Positions 1 through 7,365 of a stretch of 36,767 bases of DNA are shown piece by piece. The translations under genes were made by a program, and so were the position numbers. The notes beneath the pieces were generated by a model that was given only the letters and a program-made list of their open reading frames with translations, was not told the DNA's origin and made no database searches. Source of the stretch: Nitrosomonas sp. (GTDB lineage: Bacteria > Pseudomonadota > Gammaproteobacteria > Burkholderiales > Nitrosomonadaceae); assembly GCF_021731985.1 (NCBI RefSeq), contig NZ_JAKFWH010000038.1, forward strand, positions 1-36,767. Direction: 5' to 3'. Numbering within the stretch: the first letter of the stretch is position 1; each line of letters begins with the position of its first letter.

Positions 1-122
1 TTGTTTACCGTTTCAACCGGCGCTTCCATCTTGAGATGCTTCCTCTACGTCTACTCGTCGCTGCAGCCACTATCGGGCCTCGCCCGGCACGTTGGCTCCG
101 GCAAGCTGAAGAATCTTTCTAA
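1..122 (+). mobile_element. 3' end of an IS1595-type transposase gene (partial)
   Basis: The third forward frame is open from the window edge to a TAA at 120-122 and encodes a 39-residue tail containing YRFNRRFHLEMLPLRLLVAA and ending LRQAEESF. The YRFNRRF block followed by a Leu/Arg-rich helix and a final LxxAE motif is what I recall as the C-terminus of IS1595-family transposases. The start and catalytic part lie outside the window, so it cannot be told whether the element is intact. No terminal inverted repeat can be defined here. The stop is immediately followed, on the opposite strand, by the stop of the patatin gene (123-125), so this may be an insertion or recombination junction. Confidence 0.65.
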
Positions 123-887
123 TCAGGAAACTTCTTCGGTCATTCTGACATTCGCCATCATTTTCTCTCTGAGAATGATCGAAGCGATACCTTTCGCCGA
201 CCATTGCACACCGCCATATCCGCAGGCTTTGGCACCGCTTACTGCAAAACTGCGCCAGCCCGATCCGATGGAGAGCATTTTTATTTCATAATCTTTCCAG
301 TATTGCTTAGCATGAAGATACGCGCTTAAGCCGGGATTATTCATGCCAACACCGCCATCGATTCGCCAGTTGCCATCTTGCATTTGCACGGGCGGGTAGA
401 ACGATGGTGCAGCGGTGCAGGCATCGGCTATCTCGCTTAACAAAAAATCCGTTTGACTGTCATTGGTGAAAACTTCCAGTTGATCCTGATCCAGATTGAA
501 ACAAGGAATAAATATCCGTTTGTTGAGTGACGAAAGCCTCAGATTCTCCAATTCCTTTTGTAGGGTTAGGTTTTTCGAGTCACCTTTGAATTTGGGATGA
601 AGTTGCAGCTTACTGAATAACCAGCGTAACCAGTGCTCCGCCATCATTTTATCCAGCAATCTTTCTTGTAAAACCTTTTGAATGATTTCTTTTGCGCTTA
701 AACGTCGCCCCAAAATCAAGCAGGTGATTAATCCGCCCGAGGAAGAACCGGCGATCAGGTCAAAGAGATCATAGGTTGAAGCGCCGGTGTCCTCTTCCAG
801 ACATGCCAAAACGCTTAATTGAATCAGCAGATGGCTGCCGCCACCGTCCAGGCTTAAAACCGTTTTGGGTAACAGTGAATGTTCCAA
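123..887 (-). CDS. Patatin-like phospholipase, possibly C-terminally truncated
   Basis: The 254-residue protein carries the patatin signatures: the glycine-rich oxyanion loop LSLDGGG (residues 11-17), the nucleophile elbow GSSSG (47-51, predicted catalytic Ser49), and the catalytic aspartate in IDGGVGMNNP (Asp177). This Ser-Asp dyad fold hydrolyses acyl esters of phospholipids or other lipids. There is no signal peptide, so a cytoplasmic or membrane-surface enzyme is expected. The usual Arg after the glycine loop is His here. The gene starts 6 nt after the stop of the upstream metallophosphatase, indicating an operon. It ends directly against an IS1595-type transposase tail on the other strand, and the last residues after the DGG region look short for the family, so a few tens of C-terminal residues may have been lost; both catalytic residues remain. 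Confidence 0.85.
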   Translation of the reverse strand: MEHSLLPKTVLSLDGGGSHLLIQLSVLACLEEDTGASTYDLFDLIAGSSSGGLITCLILGRRLSAKEIIQKVLQERLLDKMMAEHWLRWLFSKLQLHPKFKGDSKNLTLQKELENLRLSSLNKRIFIPCFNLDQDQLEVFTNDSQTDFLLSEIADACTAAPSFYPPVQMQDGNWRIDGGVGMNNPGLSAYLHAKQYWKDYEIKMLSIGSGWRSFAVSGAKACGYGGVQWSAKGIASIILREKMMANVRMTEEVS

Positions 888-893
888 ATTGTT

Positions 894-1703
894 TTAAGCT
901 GCCTTTCTACTGGCCAATAATTCTTCTTGCAAAAGGCTTTTATATTGCTCAAACCGCTCAGACCAGAATACCAACTCCAACGATCCATCGTTATGTTCCA
1001 GCAAAGTAGAACAGCTTTCTACCCAATCGCCGTCATTGCAGTAAAGGATCGAATTGATTTCTCTTAATTCAGCATGGTGAATGTGGCCACAGACGACACC
1101 ATCGACACCGCGATCTTTTGCCAGATGTGCCAATGCATCCTCAAAACTGCTGATGTAGCTGACCGCATTTTTAACGCGCAATTTTAAGTAGGCCGCGAGT
1201 GACCAATAAGAAAATCCGAAGAACTTTCGCATGCCATTAATATAATGATTCAGATCCAGCAGGGTGTCATAAGCGACATTCCCCAATTTTGCAAGCCAGC
1301 GGCTATTCTTGACAATGACATCAAACTCATCGCCATGCATTATCAACAGTTTTTTACCTTCGGTGGTGGTATGCACATAATCTTGATGAATCTCAACATT
1401 ACCGAATACATGACCGATGCAATCCCGCATCCCTTCATCATGATTTCCCGGTATGTAAATTACTTTAGTGCCATGCTTGGCTTTGCCTAAAATAGACCGG
1501 ACCACGTTGGTATGCTCTTGCGGCCAGTAAGGACTCTTTTTGATACTCCAGAAATCGACAATATCGCCAACCAGGAAAAGATAATCGGTTTCAACCGAAT
1601 GCAGGAAATGCAACAGCGCGTCTGCCTGACAACCGCGAAATCCGAGGTGAACATCTGAAATCCACACACTTCTTACTTTGATAGGAGCTTTATTCTTCAC
1701 CAT
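894..1703 (-). CDS. LpxH-like metallophosphoesterase (UDP-2,3-diacylglucosamine diphosphatase family)
   Basis: The 269-residue protein has the full calcineurin-type metallophosphatase motif set: DxH in ISDVHLG (Asp17, His19), GD in LVGDIVDFW (46-47), GNHDE (86-90), a metal-ligand His in MHGDEFD (His122), and GHIHH (205-209). The family includes LpxH and LpxH2, which cleave UDP-2,3-diacylglucosamine to lipid X in lipid A synthesis on the cytoplasmic face of the inner membrane. The length and the C-terminal tail past GHIHH resemble the longer LpxH-like proteins often found as second copies, so the exact substrate is uncertain. It heads a two-gene minus-strand unit with the patatin-like gene, which suggests a role in lipid or envelope metabolism. 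The start ATG at 1701-1703 faces the repeat-containing divergent region 1704-1898. Confidence 0.8.
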   Translation of the reverse strand: MVKNKAPIKVRSVWISDVHLGFRGCQADALLHFLHSVETDYLFLVGDIVDFWSIKKSPYWPQEHTNVVRSILGKAKHGTKVIYIPGNHDEGMRDCIGHVFGNVEIHQDYVHTTTEGKKLLIMHGDEFDVIVKNSRWLAKLGNVAYDTLLDLNHYINGMRKFFGFSYWSLAAYLKLRVKNAVSYISSFEDALAHLAKDRGVDGVVCGHIHHAELREINSILYCNDGDWVESCSTLLEHNDGSLELVFWSERFEQYKSLLQEELLASRKAA

Positions 1704-1743
1704 ACATGCCTTTTAATTGGATTAGTGATGGCATGACAGCATA

Positions 1744-1802
1744 AAGAGCATTTGTTAAGCTTCTTTGAAGTATTTGTTAAATATTCATGAAGTATTTATT
1801 AA
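1744..1802. repeat. Three direct repeats with a 22-bp period in a divergent promoter region
   Basis: TGAAGTATTTGTTAA at 1766-1780 recurs as TGAAGTATTTATTAA at 1788-1802 (14 of 15 identical), and a weaker copy ending ATTTGTTAA occupies 1744-1758 (11 of 15). All three are spaced exactly 22 bp, two helical turns. They lie between the metallophosphatase gene on the minus strand and the carboxypeptidase gene on the plus strand. This is the arrangement expected of a tandem binding site for a dimeric regulator; the regulator is unknown. Confidence 0.55.
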
Positions 1803-1898
1803 AAAAGACAGTAGGGGGAGTTTTGCAATGATTCTTTGATGCGAATGAGCATATTCCAGTAAGATCCATTTTTTACAGTAGCAGCACTTTAATACACA

Positions 1899-2927
1899 AT
1901 GCACGCCACACCCGCCCTGAAACAATCATTACCTGAATTGCAACAAGTTGAAGCGATTATTCAGGAGGATAATAATGTACATCTACACAGTAAAGTGCTT
2001 TGCCAGGTGTCTTGTGATGATGGCCTGCTACCAATTTACGCGCTGACACTCGGGAATACTGCACAAGATATCCCGTGTGTGACTTATGTTGCCGGCATCC
2101 ATGGTCTGGAACGCATTGGTACGCAAGTAGTCATTGCTTTTCTGGAAAGTCTGCTCGAACGGTTAAAATGGGACCGGGTCCTGGCTGATATTTTGCAACG
2201 GGTGCGGATCAACATTCTCCCCATCGTCAATCCGGTCGGCATGCTGAACGCTACGCGTGCCAATGGGCAGGGAGTCGATCTCATGCGCAATGCGCCGGTG
2301 GATAGTCATGAAAAAACCATCTGGCTGGCTGGGGGGCACCGGATTTCATCGGTGTTGCCGTGGTATCGGGGCAAATCCGGTGAAGCCATGCAACCGGAAG
2401 CGCAAGCACTGTGCGATTTTATTGTTCAGGAAGTCTTACCTGCACCGTTCAGCTTGGTCTTGGATTGTCATTCCGGATTTGGTTTTCGCAATCAAATTTG
2501 GTTTCCTTATGCCAAAAGCCGGCTTGAACCAATTAAACATCTCAAAGAAGTTTATTACTTGCGCGAGCTCTTTATGCAGACTTATCCGCATCAGGATTAT
2601 TTGTTTGAGCCGCAATCACAGCATTATCTGACTCATGGTGATCTGTGGGATTTTCTTTATCAACAATCGTTGGCGAGCAACAATGTTTTCTTGCCATTAA
2701 CCCTTGAAATGGGCTCGTGGCGGTGGATTCGCAAAAATCCGCTGCAATTGCGCCGATTGCAGGGTTTGTATCACCCGGTCAAACCACACCGGCTGAATCG
2801 CGTATTGAGGAGCCATTTAATCCTGATGGAATTTTTGTTGCACGCGACCTTATCGTATCAAAATTGGCTCAACCAAAGCGAGATGCCGGGATTGGAACAA
2901 CAAGCACGGGCGCTGTGGTATTCATGA
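1899..2927 (+). CDS. M14-type zinc carboxypeptidase / succinylglutamate desuccinylase-like protein
   Basis: The 342-residue protein shows the zinc-binding HxxE of M14 metallopeptidases in GIHGLE (His68, Glu71), the GVDLMRN segment that corresponds to the GVDLNRN substrate loop, the third zinc ligand in DCHSG (His191), and a candidate general-base Glu270 in LTLEMG. These positions fit the M14 fold, which removes C-terminal residues from peptides or deacylates small molecules. No signal peptide is seen, so it is probably cytoplasmic and acts on a small peptide or amidated metabolite. The Asn of the usual DLNRN is Met, which may alter substrate preference. It overlaps the following hydrolase gene by 4 nt (ATGA at 2924-2927), so the two are translationally coupled and probably act in one pathway. 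Confidence 0.75.
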   Translation: MHATPALKQSLPELQQVEAIIQEDNNVHLHSKVLCQVSCDDGLLPIYALTLGNTAQDIPCVTYVAGIHGLERIGTQVVIAFLESLLERLKWDRVLADILQRVRINILPIVNPVGMLNATRANGQGVDLMRNAPVDSHEKTIWLAGGHRISSVLPWYRGKSGEAMQPEAQALCDFIVQEVLPAPFSLVLDCHSGFGFRNQIWFPYAKSRLEPIKHLKEVYYLRELFMQTYPHQDYLFEPQSQHYLTHGDLWDFLYQQSLASNNVFLPLTLEMGSWRWIRKNPLQLRRLQGLYHPVKPHRLNRVLRSHLILMEFLLHATLSYQNWLNQSEMPGLEQQARALWYS

Positions 2928-3676
2928 TGGATAGCGAGCATTTCGTACTGATTCGGGGGTTACTGCGTGAAGCACGGCACTGGGGAGAATTTACCGGAAG
3001 TCTGCAACAGCAATTTCCCTGCGCCATGATCAGTACACCGGATGTTCCAGGAAATGGCTGGTTGCATCAGGCTACCAGTCCAGAAACTATTGCGGAAATG
3101 ACCGAAGCATTACGCCTGCAAATCAATACAAACCAACCGATCCGATTGATCGCACTTTCCATGGGCGGGATGATCGCGATGGATTGGATGACGCGGTATC
3201 CGGACGAAGTGGAAGCGGCAGTTCTGATCAACACCAGCGCAAGACCATTATCACCGTTTTACCATCGTTTGAGCTGGACGGTTTACCCTCAAGTCATCCA
3301 AATGATTTTTCATTCGGCTGCACAAAAGGAAGCGGATATTCTGAGTTTGACTTCAAATCGTCACCCGCATGACAACAAGCTGCTGGAGTCCTGGCAGCAG
3401 TGGCAACAACAAAATCCGGTATCAACAGCTAGCGCTAGAAACCAATTCCTGGCTGCTGCAAAGTTTTCCATCACGGACAAACCACAGCAACCCATACTTG
3501 TTGTAACCAGTCGGGCTGATCGTTTGGTGGATTATTGTTGTAGTCTGAAATTGGCGGAAACTTGGCAAACCAGCTATATGCAACATGAGACGGCCGGTCA
3601 TGATTTGCCGCTGGATGAGCCGGAGTGGTTGGCGCATGTCATTAAGCAGTGGTTTGATCTGCAGACTGGTGTTTAA
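2924..3676 (+). CDS. Alpha/beta hydrolase
   Basis: This protein of about 250 residues has the alpha/beta-hydrolase layout: an N-terminal strand leading to the oxyanion segment RGLLREARHWGEF, the nucleophile elbow LSMGG (Ser), a late Asp in SRADRLVD, and a C-terminal catalytic His in ETAGHDLPLDEPEW. I chose ATG 2924 because it overlaps the stop of the carboxypeptidase gene in an ATGA; a longer in-frame opening back to 2717 lies wholly inside that gene and adds residues unlike the family. The family includes esterases, lipases and small-molecule hydrolases, and the substrate cannot be read from sequence. It is the second gene of a two-gene operon. A weak terminator-like hairpin follows at 3694-3725. 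Confidence 0.8.
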   Translation: MMDSEHFVLIRGLLREARHWGEFTGSLQQQFPCAMISTPDVPGNGWLHQATSPETIAEMTEALRLQINTNQPIRLIALSMGGMIAMDWMTRYPDEVEAAVLINTSARPLSPFYHRLSWTVYPQVIQMIFHSAAQKEADILSLTSNRHPHDNKLLESWQQWQQQNPVSTASARNQFLAAAKFSITDKPQQPILVVTSRADRLVDYCCSLKLAETWQTSYMQHETAGHDLPLDEPEWLAHVIKQWFDLQTGV

Positions 3677-3693
3677 GTTGCAGCCGAAGAGCC

Positions 3694-3725
3694 AACCATA
3701 TTCCGGCTGAGTGTAATGTGGTTTT
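3694..3725 (+). terminator. Possible intrinsic terminator after the hydrolase gene
   Basis: AACCATATT (3694-3702) pairs with AATGTGGTT (3715-3723) with one G-T pair, and TT then ATT follows. The loop is 12 nt and the U-tract is short, so this is a weak candidate. It sits between the end of the hydrolase and the convergent hicB stop. Confidence 0.3.
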
Positions 3726-3753
3726 ATTATGCTCTGCACTATTAAGCAATAAC

Positions 3754-3966
3754 TCAGGCAGCAACTTCAATATACTGAACGATACTTGTTGGTTGTGGTA
3801 CAGGCAAACCATCTTCGATCATCCCTTCGATATGCAGTCCAATTGCTTCACGAATTTCCCGCTCTGTTTCTTCAATGGTAGAGCCGGTCGCGATGCAACC
3901 AGGCAAATCGGGCACATAGGCTGAGTAGTTATTTTCTGCTTTTTCGACAACGATTGCATAACGCAT
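3754..3966 (-). CDS. hicB: HicB-family antitoxin (short form)
   Basis: The 70-residue protein has the HicB partial RNase H-like fold signature: MRYAIVVEK, then YSAYVPDLPGCIATG and a helix ending in EAIGLHIEGMIEDG and PVPQP. HicB binds and neutralises the HicA mRNA interferase. It lies 3 nt downstream of a hicA on the same strand and has a strong ribosome site (AAAGGAG) inside the end of hicA. Unlike the second HicB in this window it lacks a C-terminal DNA-binding domain, so repression of its own promoter would need another protein or would not occur. A UPF0150-type stand-alone role is excluded by the adjacent toxin gene. Confidence 0.88.
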   Translation of the reverse strand: MRYAIVVEKAENNYSAYVPDLPGCIATGSTIEETEREIREAIGLHIEGMIEDGLPVPQPTSIVQYIEVAA

Positions 3967-3969
3967 GAA

Positions 3970-4158
3970 TTACTCCTTTAGTTTTGCTTGCTTGAGTATG
4001 CTATTCAAAGTGCCCGGTGCTAAATCATCGCCAGGTTTCCCAGATACAGTTACGCGGCCGCTTTTGATTGGATGCTTGAATTGACGATGACTTCCTCGCA
4101 TTGTGACAAGATACCAGCCATCTTGTTTCAGTATTCTCAATATTTCATTAACTTTCAT
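3970..4158 (-). CDS. hicA: HicA-family mRNA interferase toxin
   Basis: The 62-residue protein matches HicA: MKVNEILRILKQDGWYLV, then the conserved RGSHRQFKHP with the predicted catalytic His24, then a basic segment and LAPGTLNSILKQA. HicA is a small double-stranded-RNA-binding-like ribonuclease that cleaves mRNA when not bound by HicB. It is followed at once by hicB. No ribosome-binding site precedes the ATG at 4156-4158. A promoter candidate at 4165-4192 would place the transcript start at or within a base or two of the ATG, predicting a leaderless mRNA. Neighbouring genes (DUF2442, zinc-ribbon protein) look like accessory cargo. Confidence 0.88.
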   Translation of the reverse strand: MKVNEILRILKQDGWYLVTMRGSHRQFKHPIKSGRVTVSGKPGDDLAPGTLNSILKQAKLKE

Positions 4159-4164
4159 GCAAGT

Positions 4165-4192
4165 AGGATAACAAATTGCAACAGCCTGTCCA
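4165..4192 (-). promoter_or_regulatory. Predicted promoter of the first hicAB pair
   Basis: Read on the minus strand, a -35 like TGGACA (4187-4192) and a -10 TATCCT (4165-4170) are separated by 16 nt. Transcription would begin near 4158, the first base of the hicA ATG, so the toxin message would have no leader. Confidence 0.45.
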
Positions 4193-4212
4193 GAATATTT
4201 AATGCCCGGTAG

Positions 4213-4470
4213 TTATATGATGCCGCTATGATCTCCGCGCAGCAAGCCAGCCACGCTGAGGTCTTCATCGATATCCGGCCAATGGATACCTTCACCATCA
4301 CCCAGAAGTTCGTAGTTCGTTAGCTGATTTTTTGTAGCAGCCGCCAATCGAGGAAACCACACTAACGGGATCATAATTCTTCTGCCGTCCACCAACGATA
4401 CGATCATATCGTCATCGGTAAACTCGACATTCTCCGTCAAAGCGTATGTTTCAACTGCTAATGTATTCAT
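4213..4470 (-). CDS. DUF2442 domain protein
   Basis: From ATG 4468-4470 the protein has 85 residues and matches what I know as DUF2442: a run of short beta strands with VEFTDDDMIVSLVDGRRI, the conserved PLVWFPRL, and a C-terminal GEGIHWPDIDEDLSVAGLL. The start was chosen because a GGAG lies about 7 nt upstream and the family begins with this strand; the frame stays open for 32 more codons upstream without family resemblance. DUF2442 proteins are often encoded beside DUF4160 proteins and in toxin-antitoxin-like or mobile settings; their biochemical role is not established. No DUF4160 partner is seen. It lies 55 nt upstream of hicA on the same strand. Confidence 0.85.
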   Translation of the reverse strand: MNTLAVETYALTENVEFTDDDMIVSLVDGRRIMIPLVWFPRLAAATKNQLTNYELLGDGEGIHWPDIDEDLSVAGLLRGDHSGII

Positions 4471-4599
4471 TCCATGTCTCCATAAATATTTGCCGATTTT
4501 CGTCGACGTGCTTTTGTATGTTCGTAACTTATGTGAGGAAAAATGCTTTGAGCGTTGCCACCGCAATGTGTTTTGGTTAATGGTACTTTACAATACGAA

Positions 4600-5442
4600 T
4601 TATGTGTTTTTCTTACAGGGTACAAGTTCAATATGCAGTGGTGTTTTACACGATTCGCAATCTAAGAGGAGCGGAGATTGACCAAAACGTAGCTTCTCCA
4701 CTTGTCTTTGAGGGATCTGAACGTTTGAATTGCATTCGTTGCAAGGTGTTTCAAAAACTCGTCTACTATGAAAAGCTTGGTCACCTTGTATATAGATATT
4801 GTAGCTTTCTTGGCATGATGGCGATATGCAATTTATGACTTGCCCGTTTTTCAATAGATTTAATTTTCTTTTCAATGTAGTGCCACAAGTATTGCATTCA
4901 AAAGAATACTCTTTCCCAAACCCCGAGGTGATTAGATTGCCATCTTTAAACTTCTTTAATTCCTCAATCACTTCAATAACTTTTGATTTTGTTGAATCTA
5001 TATCTCCATATATAGATATTTGATCGTTCTTTTGTTCAGGAAGGCTTACATGTAATGCGACATTAGATAGGGCATTCCACAGTTTTCCTAGTTTTCTGAT
5101 ATTGAACCCTGCTTGTGTTCCTATTGGCACATAACTTAACGCTTCATAATCTTCTTGAGTCTTTGGTTCTGAGCCTTCGGTTGCAGGAGTCGTGGATATT
5201 GATATTGTAAAAGTACTTGCTACGTCTTCATTTGCTTCTTCAGCGACTTGTTCTATTACATTTCTAGGTTGCCATTTTTTTAAATCAGCATGAGATATGT
5301 AATCATATGATATCTTGAGTCTTTCGTAGCAAATCAGCTCAATCGTCAATCTACATTCTAAAGCTGCATAGGTTAGGCTTTTCTTAGTTCCCTCAGACAG
5401 AAGACTGTTGATTGTATCCAAGCGGGATTTAATATCAATCAT
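4600..5442 (-). CDS. Unrecognised protein with helical N-terminus and two C-terminal zinc ribbons
   Basis: I do not recognise a named family. The 280-residue protein has an alpha-helical N-terminal part (about 1-70, with an AALECRLTIELICYERL helix and a KKWQPR motif), a linker rich in Ser, Thr and Glu (75-100), a helical middle with NALSNVALHVSLP (His131), and two four-cysteine modules: Cys183/186/205/210 and Cys234/237/262/265. The cysteine spacing indicates two zinc ribbons. There is no signal peptide or membrane segment. The N-terminal helix pattern recalls HEPN-like helical domains of defence and toxin proteins, but the R-x4-6-H motif of active HEPN RNases is not evident, so this is only an impression. 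The gene is more AT-rich than its housekeeping neighbours and sits beside DUF2442 and hicAB, suggesting acquired cargo. Confidence 0.7.
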   Translation of the reverse strand: MIDIKSRLDTINSLLSEGTKKSLTYAALECRLTIELICYERLKISYDYISHADLKKWQPRNVIEQVAEEANEDVASTFTISISTTPATEGSEPKTQEDYEALSYVPIGTQAGFNIRKLGKLWNALSNVALHVSLPEQKNDQISIYGDIDSTKSKVIEVIEELKKFKDGNLITSGFGKEYSFECNTCGTTLKRKLNLLKNGQVINCISPSCQESYNIYIQGDQAFHSRRVFETPCNECNSNVQIPQRQVEKLRFGQSPLLLDCESCKTPLHIELVPCKKNT

Positions 5443-5581
5443 TGTGTTACCAAGTTAGAGTTTGCTGTGCTCCACAGATAATAGGTCAATAAATCAAAAA
5501 AAGAAAATATTTGACGTCATTCTTTTGTCACATTGACCCTCTATCTTATCAGCATTCAATTGCTATGCTGGGAGCGGAATT

Positions 5582-7339
5582 ATGCTTGATGTGGATATCT
5601 TACTGAAAGATTACTTTCAAAATACGGATGAGACGAGTGATAAGCCGCTGATGAAGGCTGCTGCTTCGGTCTTGAAGAAGCTATTCCATCAGAAAGAAAT
5701 CAACGCATTCATTGAAACACACCGGCATTTGGAAGGATTGGAGTTCAACGATGCGGTGCTGGAACATTTTAATTTTAGCTTTCAGGTTTCCAGCAAAGAT
5801 CGCGCGCGCATCCCTGATCAGCGCCGGGTGTTGATTGTCGCGAATCATCCGCTGGGTTCTCTGGATGGGCTGGCGTTGCTTAAGCTGGTGTCGGAAATCA
5901 GAACCGACGTCAAGATTGTCGCAACGACCTTGTTGAACTGTATTGATCCGCTGCAAAGCTTGTTTCTCTCGGTGGATAATTTAGCGGAATCCGCGAATCA
6001 TCGTGACAATTTGAACCAGATTGTTGAAGCACTGGAAGCGGAACAGGCCGTTATTCTATTTCCGACCGGAGAAGTGTCGCGTATTTGCCCGCTGGGTGTT
6101 CGTGATGGTAAGTGGAAAACCGGGTTTTTATCGCTGGCCAAGAAAACCAAAGCGCCGATTGTTCCGGTTTATATTGGTGGTAAAAATTCAACACTTTTTT
6201 ACGGACTTTCAAGCCTCTACAAACCGTTGGGTACGATGATGCTGGTGAATGAGATGTTCAACCAGCAGGGCAGTGAAATTTCATTCCGGATTGGTAAACC
6301 GATCCCATGGGAATCCATTGCGGCAATGGATTTGTCTAAAAAAGCCATTACAAAATTGATGCGCAAACAGGTCTATTTGTTAGGCAAAAAGAAGAAAAAA
6401 GAACTGTTTAAGCCGATTGAAAATATTATCCACCCCGTCCGCACCCAATCAATCCGCAAGGAGCTGAAAGCTTCGCAACTGATCGGCAAAACCCAGGATG
6501 GTAAGCATATTTATCTGTTTGACTATATGCCGAACTCCAGTGTGATGCGTGAGATTGGCCGGTTGCGCGAATTATCTTTCCGGCAGGTGCAAGAAGGCAC
6601 CGGCAATGCGTTGGATATTGACAGTTATGATCGCTATTACCGGCACTTGATTCTATGGGACGAAGACGAGCTGGAAATTATCGGCTCCTATCGCATTGGA
6701 GAAGCCGCAAAAATTCTTAAGGAGCATGGAGAATCAGGGCTATACACCCATAGCTTATTCGAGTTTAATCCTGCGTTTAAGCCTTATCTTGAACATTCCA
6801 TCGAACTGGGGCGTAGTTTCATTCAACCTCGATACCAGGGAAAGCGCAGTCTGGATTATCTCTGGTATGGGATTGGCGCTTATTTGTACCAGCACCCGGA
6901 GATACGTTATATGGTTGGACCGGTTTCGCTCAGTACTTCCCTGCCTGAACCGGCACAAAAGGTGATTGCAGGTTTCTATACAGAACTTTTCGGTAAAGAC
7001 GAGCTACTTGCTAAACCCAGACTGCCGTTTGAGTTTGAACGGGGTGAGGATTTTGCACCATTCAAGAAGGTTGCGGATGAAATTGAATATAAACAAGCCT
7101 ATACGATTCTGAAAGAAAGAATGGATGAACTCGGCGTGAAGGTTCCGGTACTCTATAAGCAATATGTGGAGCTATGCCAGCCGGGCGGTTGCGAGTTTCT
7201 AGGATTTAATATTGATCCCAGTTTCTCGAACTGCGTCGATGCCTTGATTCTGGTTCATATCAATACCATTAAAGAAAAGAAACACCAACGTTATATTGAA
7301 AGCCATGCAATGGTTATGCAGAATCTGAACTCCGCATAG
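5582..7339 (+). CDS. OlsF-like bifunctional acyltransferase (PlsC domain plus OlsB/GNAT-like domain)
   Basis: The 585-residue protein joins two acyltransferases. The N-terminal half has the PlsC/AGPAT motifs NHPLGSLDG (88-96) and FPTGEVSR (160-167), the OlsA-type activity that O-acylates lyso-ornithine lipid. The C-terminal part (about 310-475) resembles the OlsB N-acyltransferase family (GNAT-like), with REIGRLRELSFRQVQEGTG, IIGSYRIG and LELGRSF-like and DYLWYGIGAYL segments. In Serratia and some other proteobacteria such a fusion, OlsF, makes ornithine lipids by itself. These phosphorus-free membrane lipids are often made under phosphate limitation. The protein is probably bound to the inner membrane face. 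The start ATG at 5582 follows GGGAGCGG. It stands alone and converges on the GGDEF gene. Confidence 0.78.
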   Translation: MLDVDILLKDYFQNTDETSDKPLMKAAASVLKKLFHQKEINAFIETHRHLEGLEFNDAVLEHFNFSFQVSSKDRARIPDQRRVLIVANHPLGSLDGLALLKLVSEIRTDVKIVATTLLNCIDPLQSLFLSVDNLAESANHRDNLNQIVEALEAEQAVILFPTGEVSRICPLGVRDGKWKTGFLSLAKKTKAPIVPVYIGGKNSTLFYGLSSLYKPLGTMMLVNEMFNQQGSEISFRIGKPIPWESIAAMDLSKKAITKLMRKQVYLLGKKKKKELFKPIENIIHPVRTQSIRKELKASQLIGKTQDGKHIYLFDYMPNSSVMREIGRLRELSFRQVQEGTGNALDIDSYDRYYRHLILWDEDELEIIGSYRIGEAAKILKEHGESGLYTHSLFEFNPAFKPYLEHSIELGRSFIQPRYQGKRSLDYLWYGIGAYLYQHPEIRYMVGPVSLSTSLPEPAQKVIAGFYTELFGKDELLAKPRLPFEFERGEDFAPFKKVADEIEYKQAYTILKERMDELGVKVPVLYKQYVELCQPGGCEFLGFNIDPSFSNCVDALILVHINTIKEKKHQRYIESHAMVMQNLNSA

Positions 7340-7365
7340 TGAGGCTTATGAACAATCAGATGTTT

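Noticed and set aside
1-291. 96-codon forward open frame starting at the window edge
   Set aside because: It overlaps the patatin gene on the opposite strand and has no family resemblance; the real content of 1-122 is in another frame (transposase tail).
2717-2923. Extended start for the alpha/beta hydrolase
   Set aside because: This extension lies inside the carboxypeptidase gene in another frame; the ATGA overlap at 2924 gives the better start.
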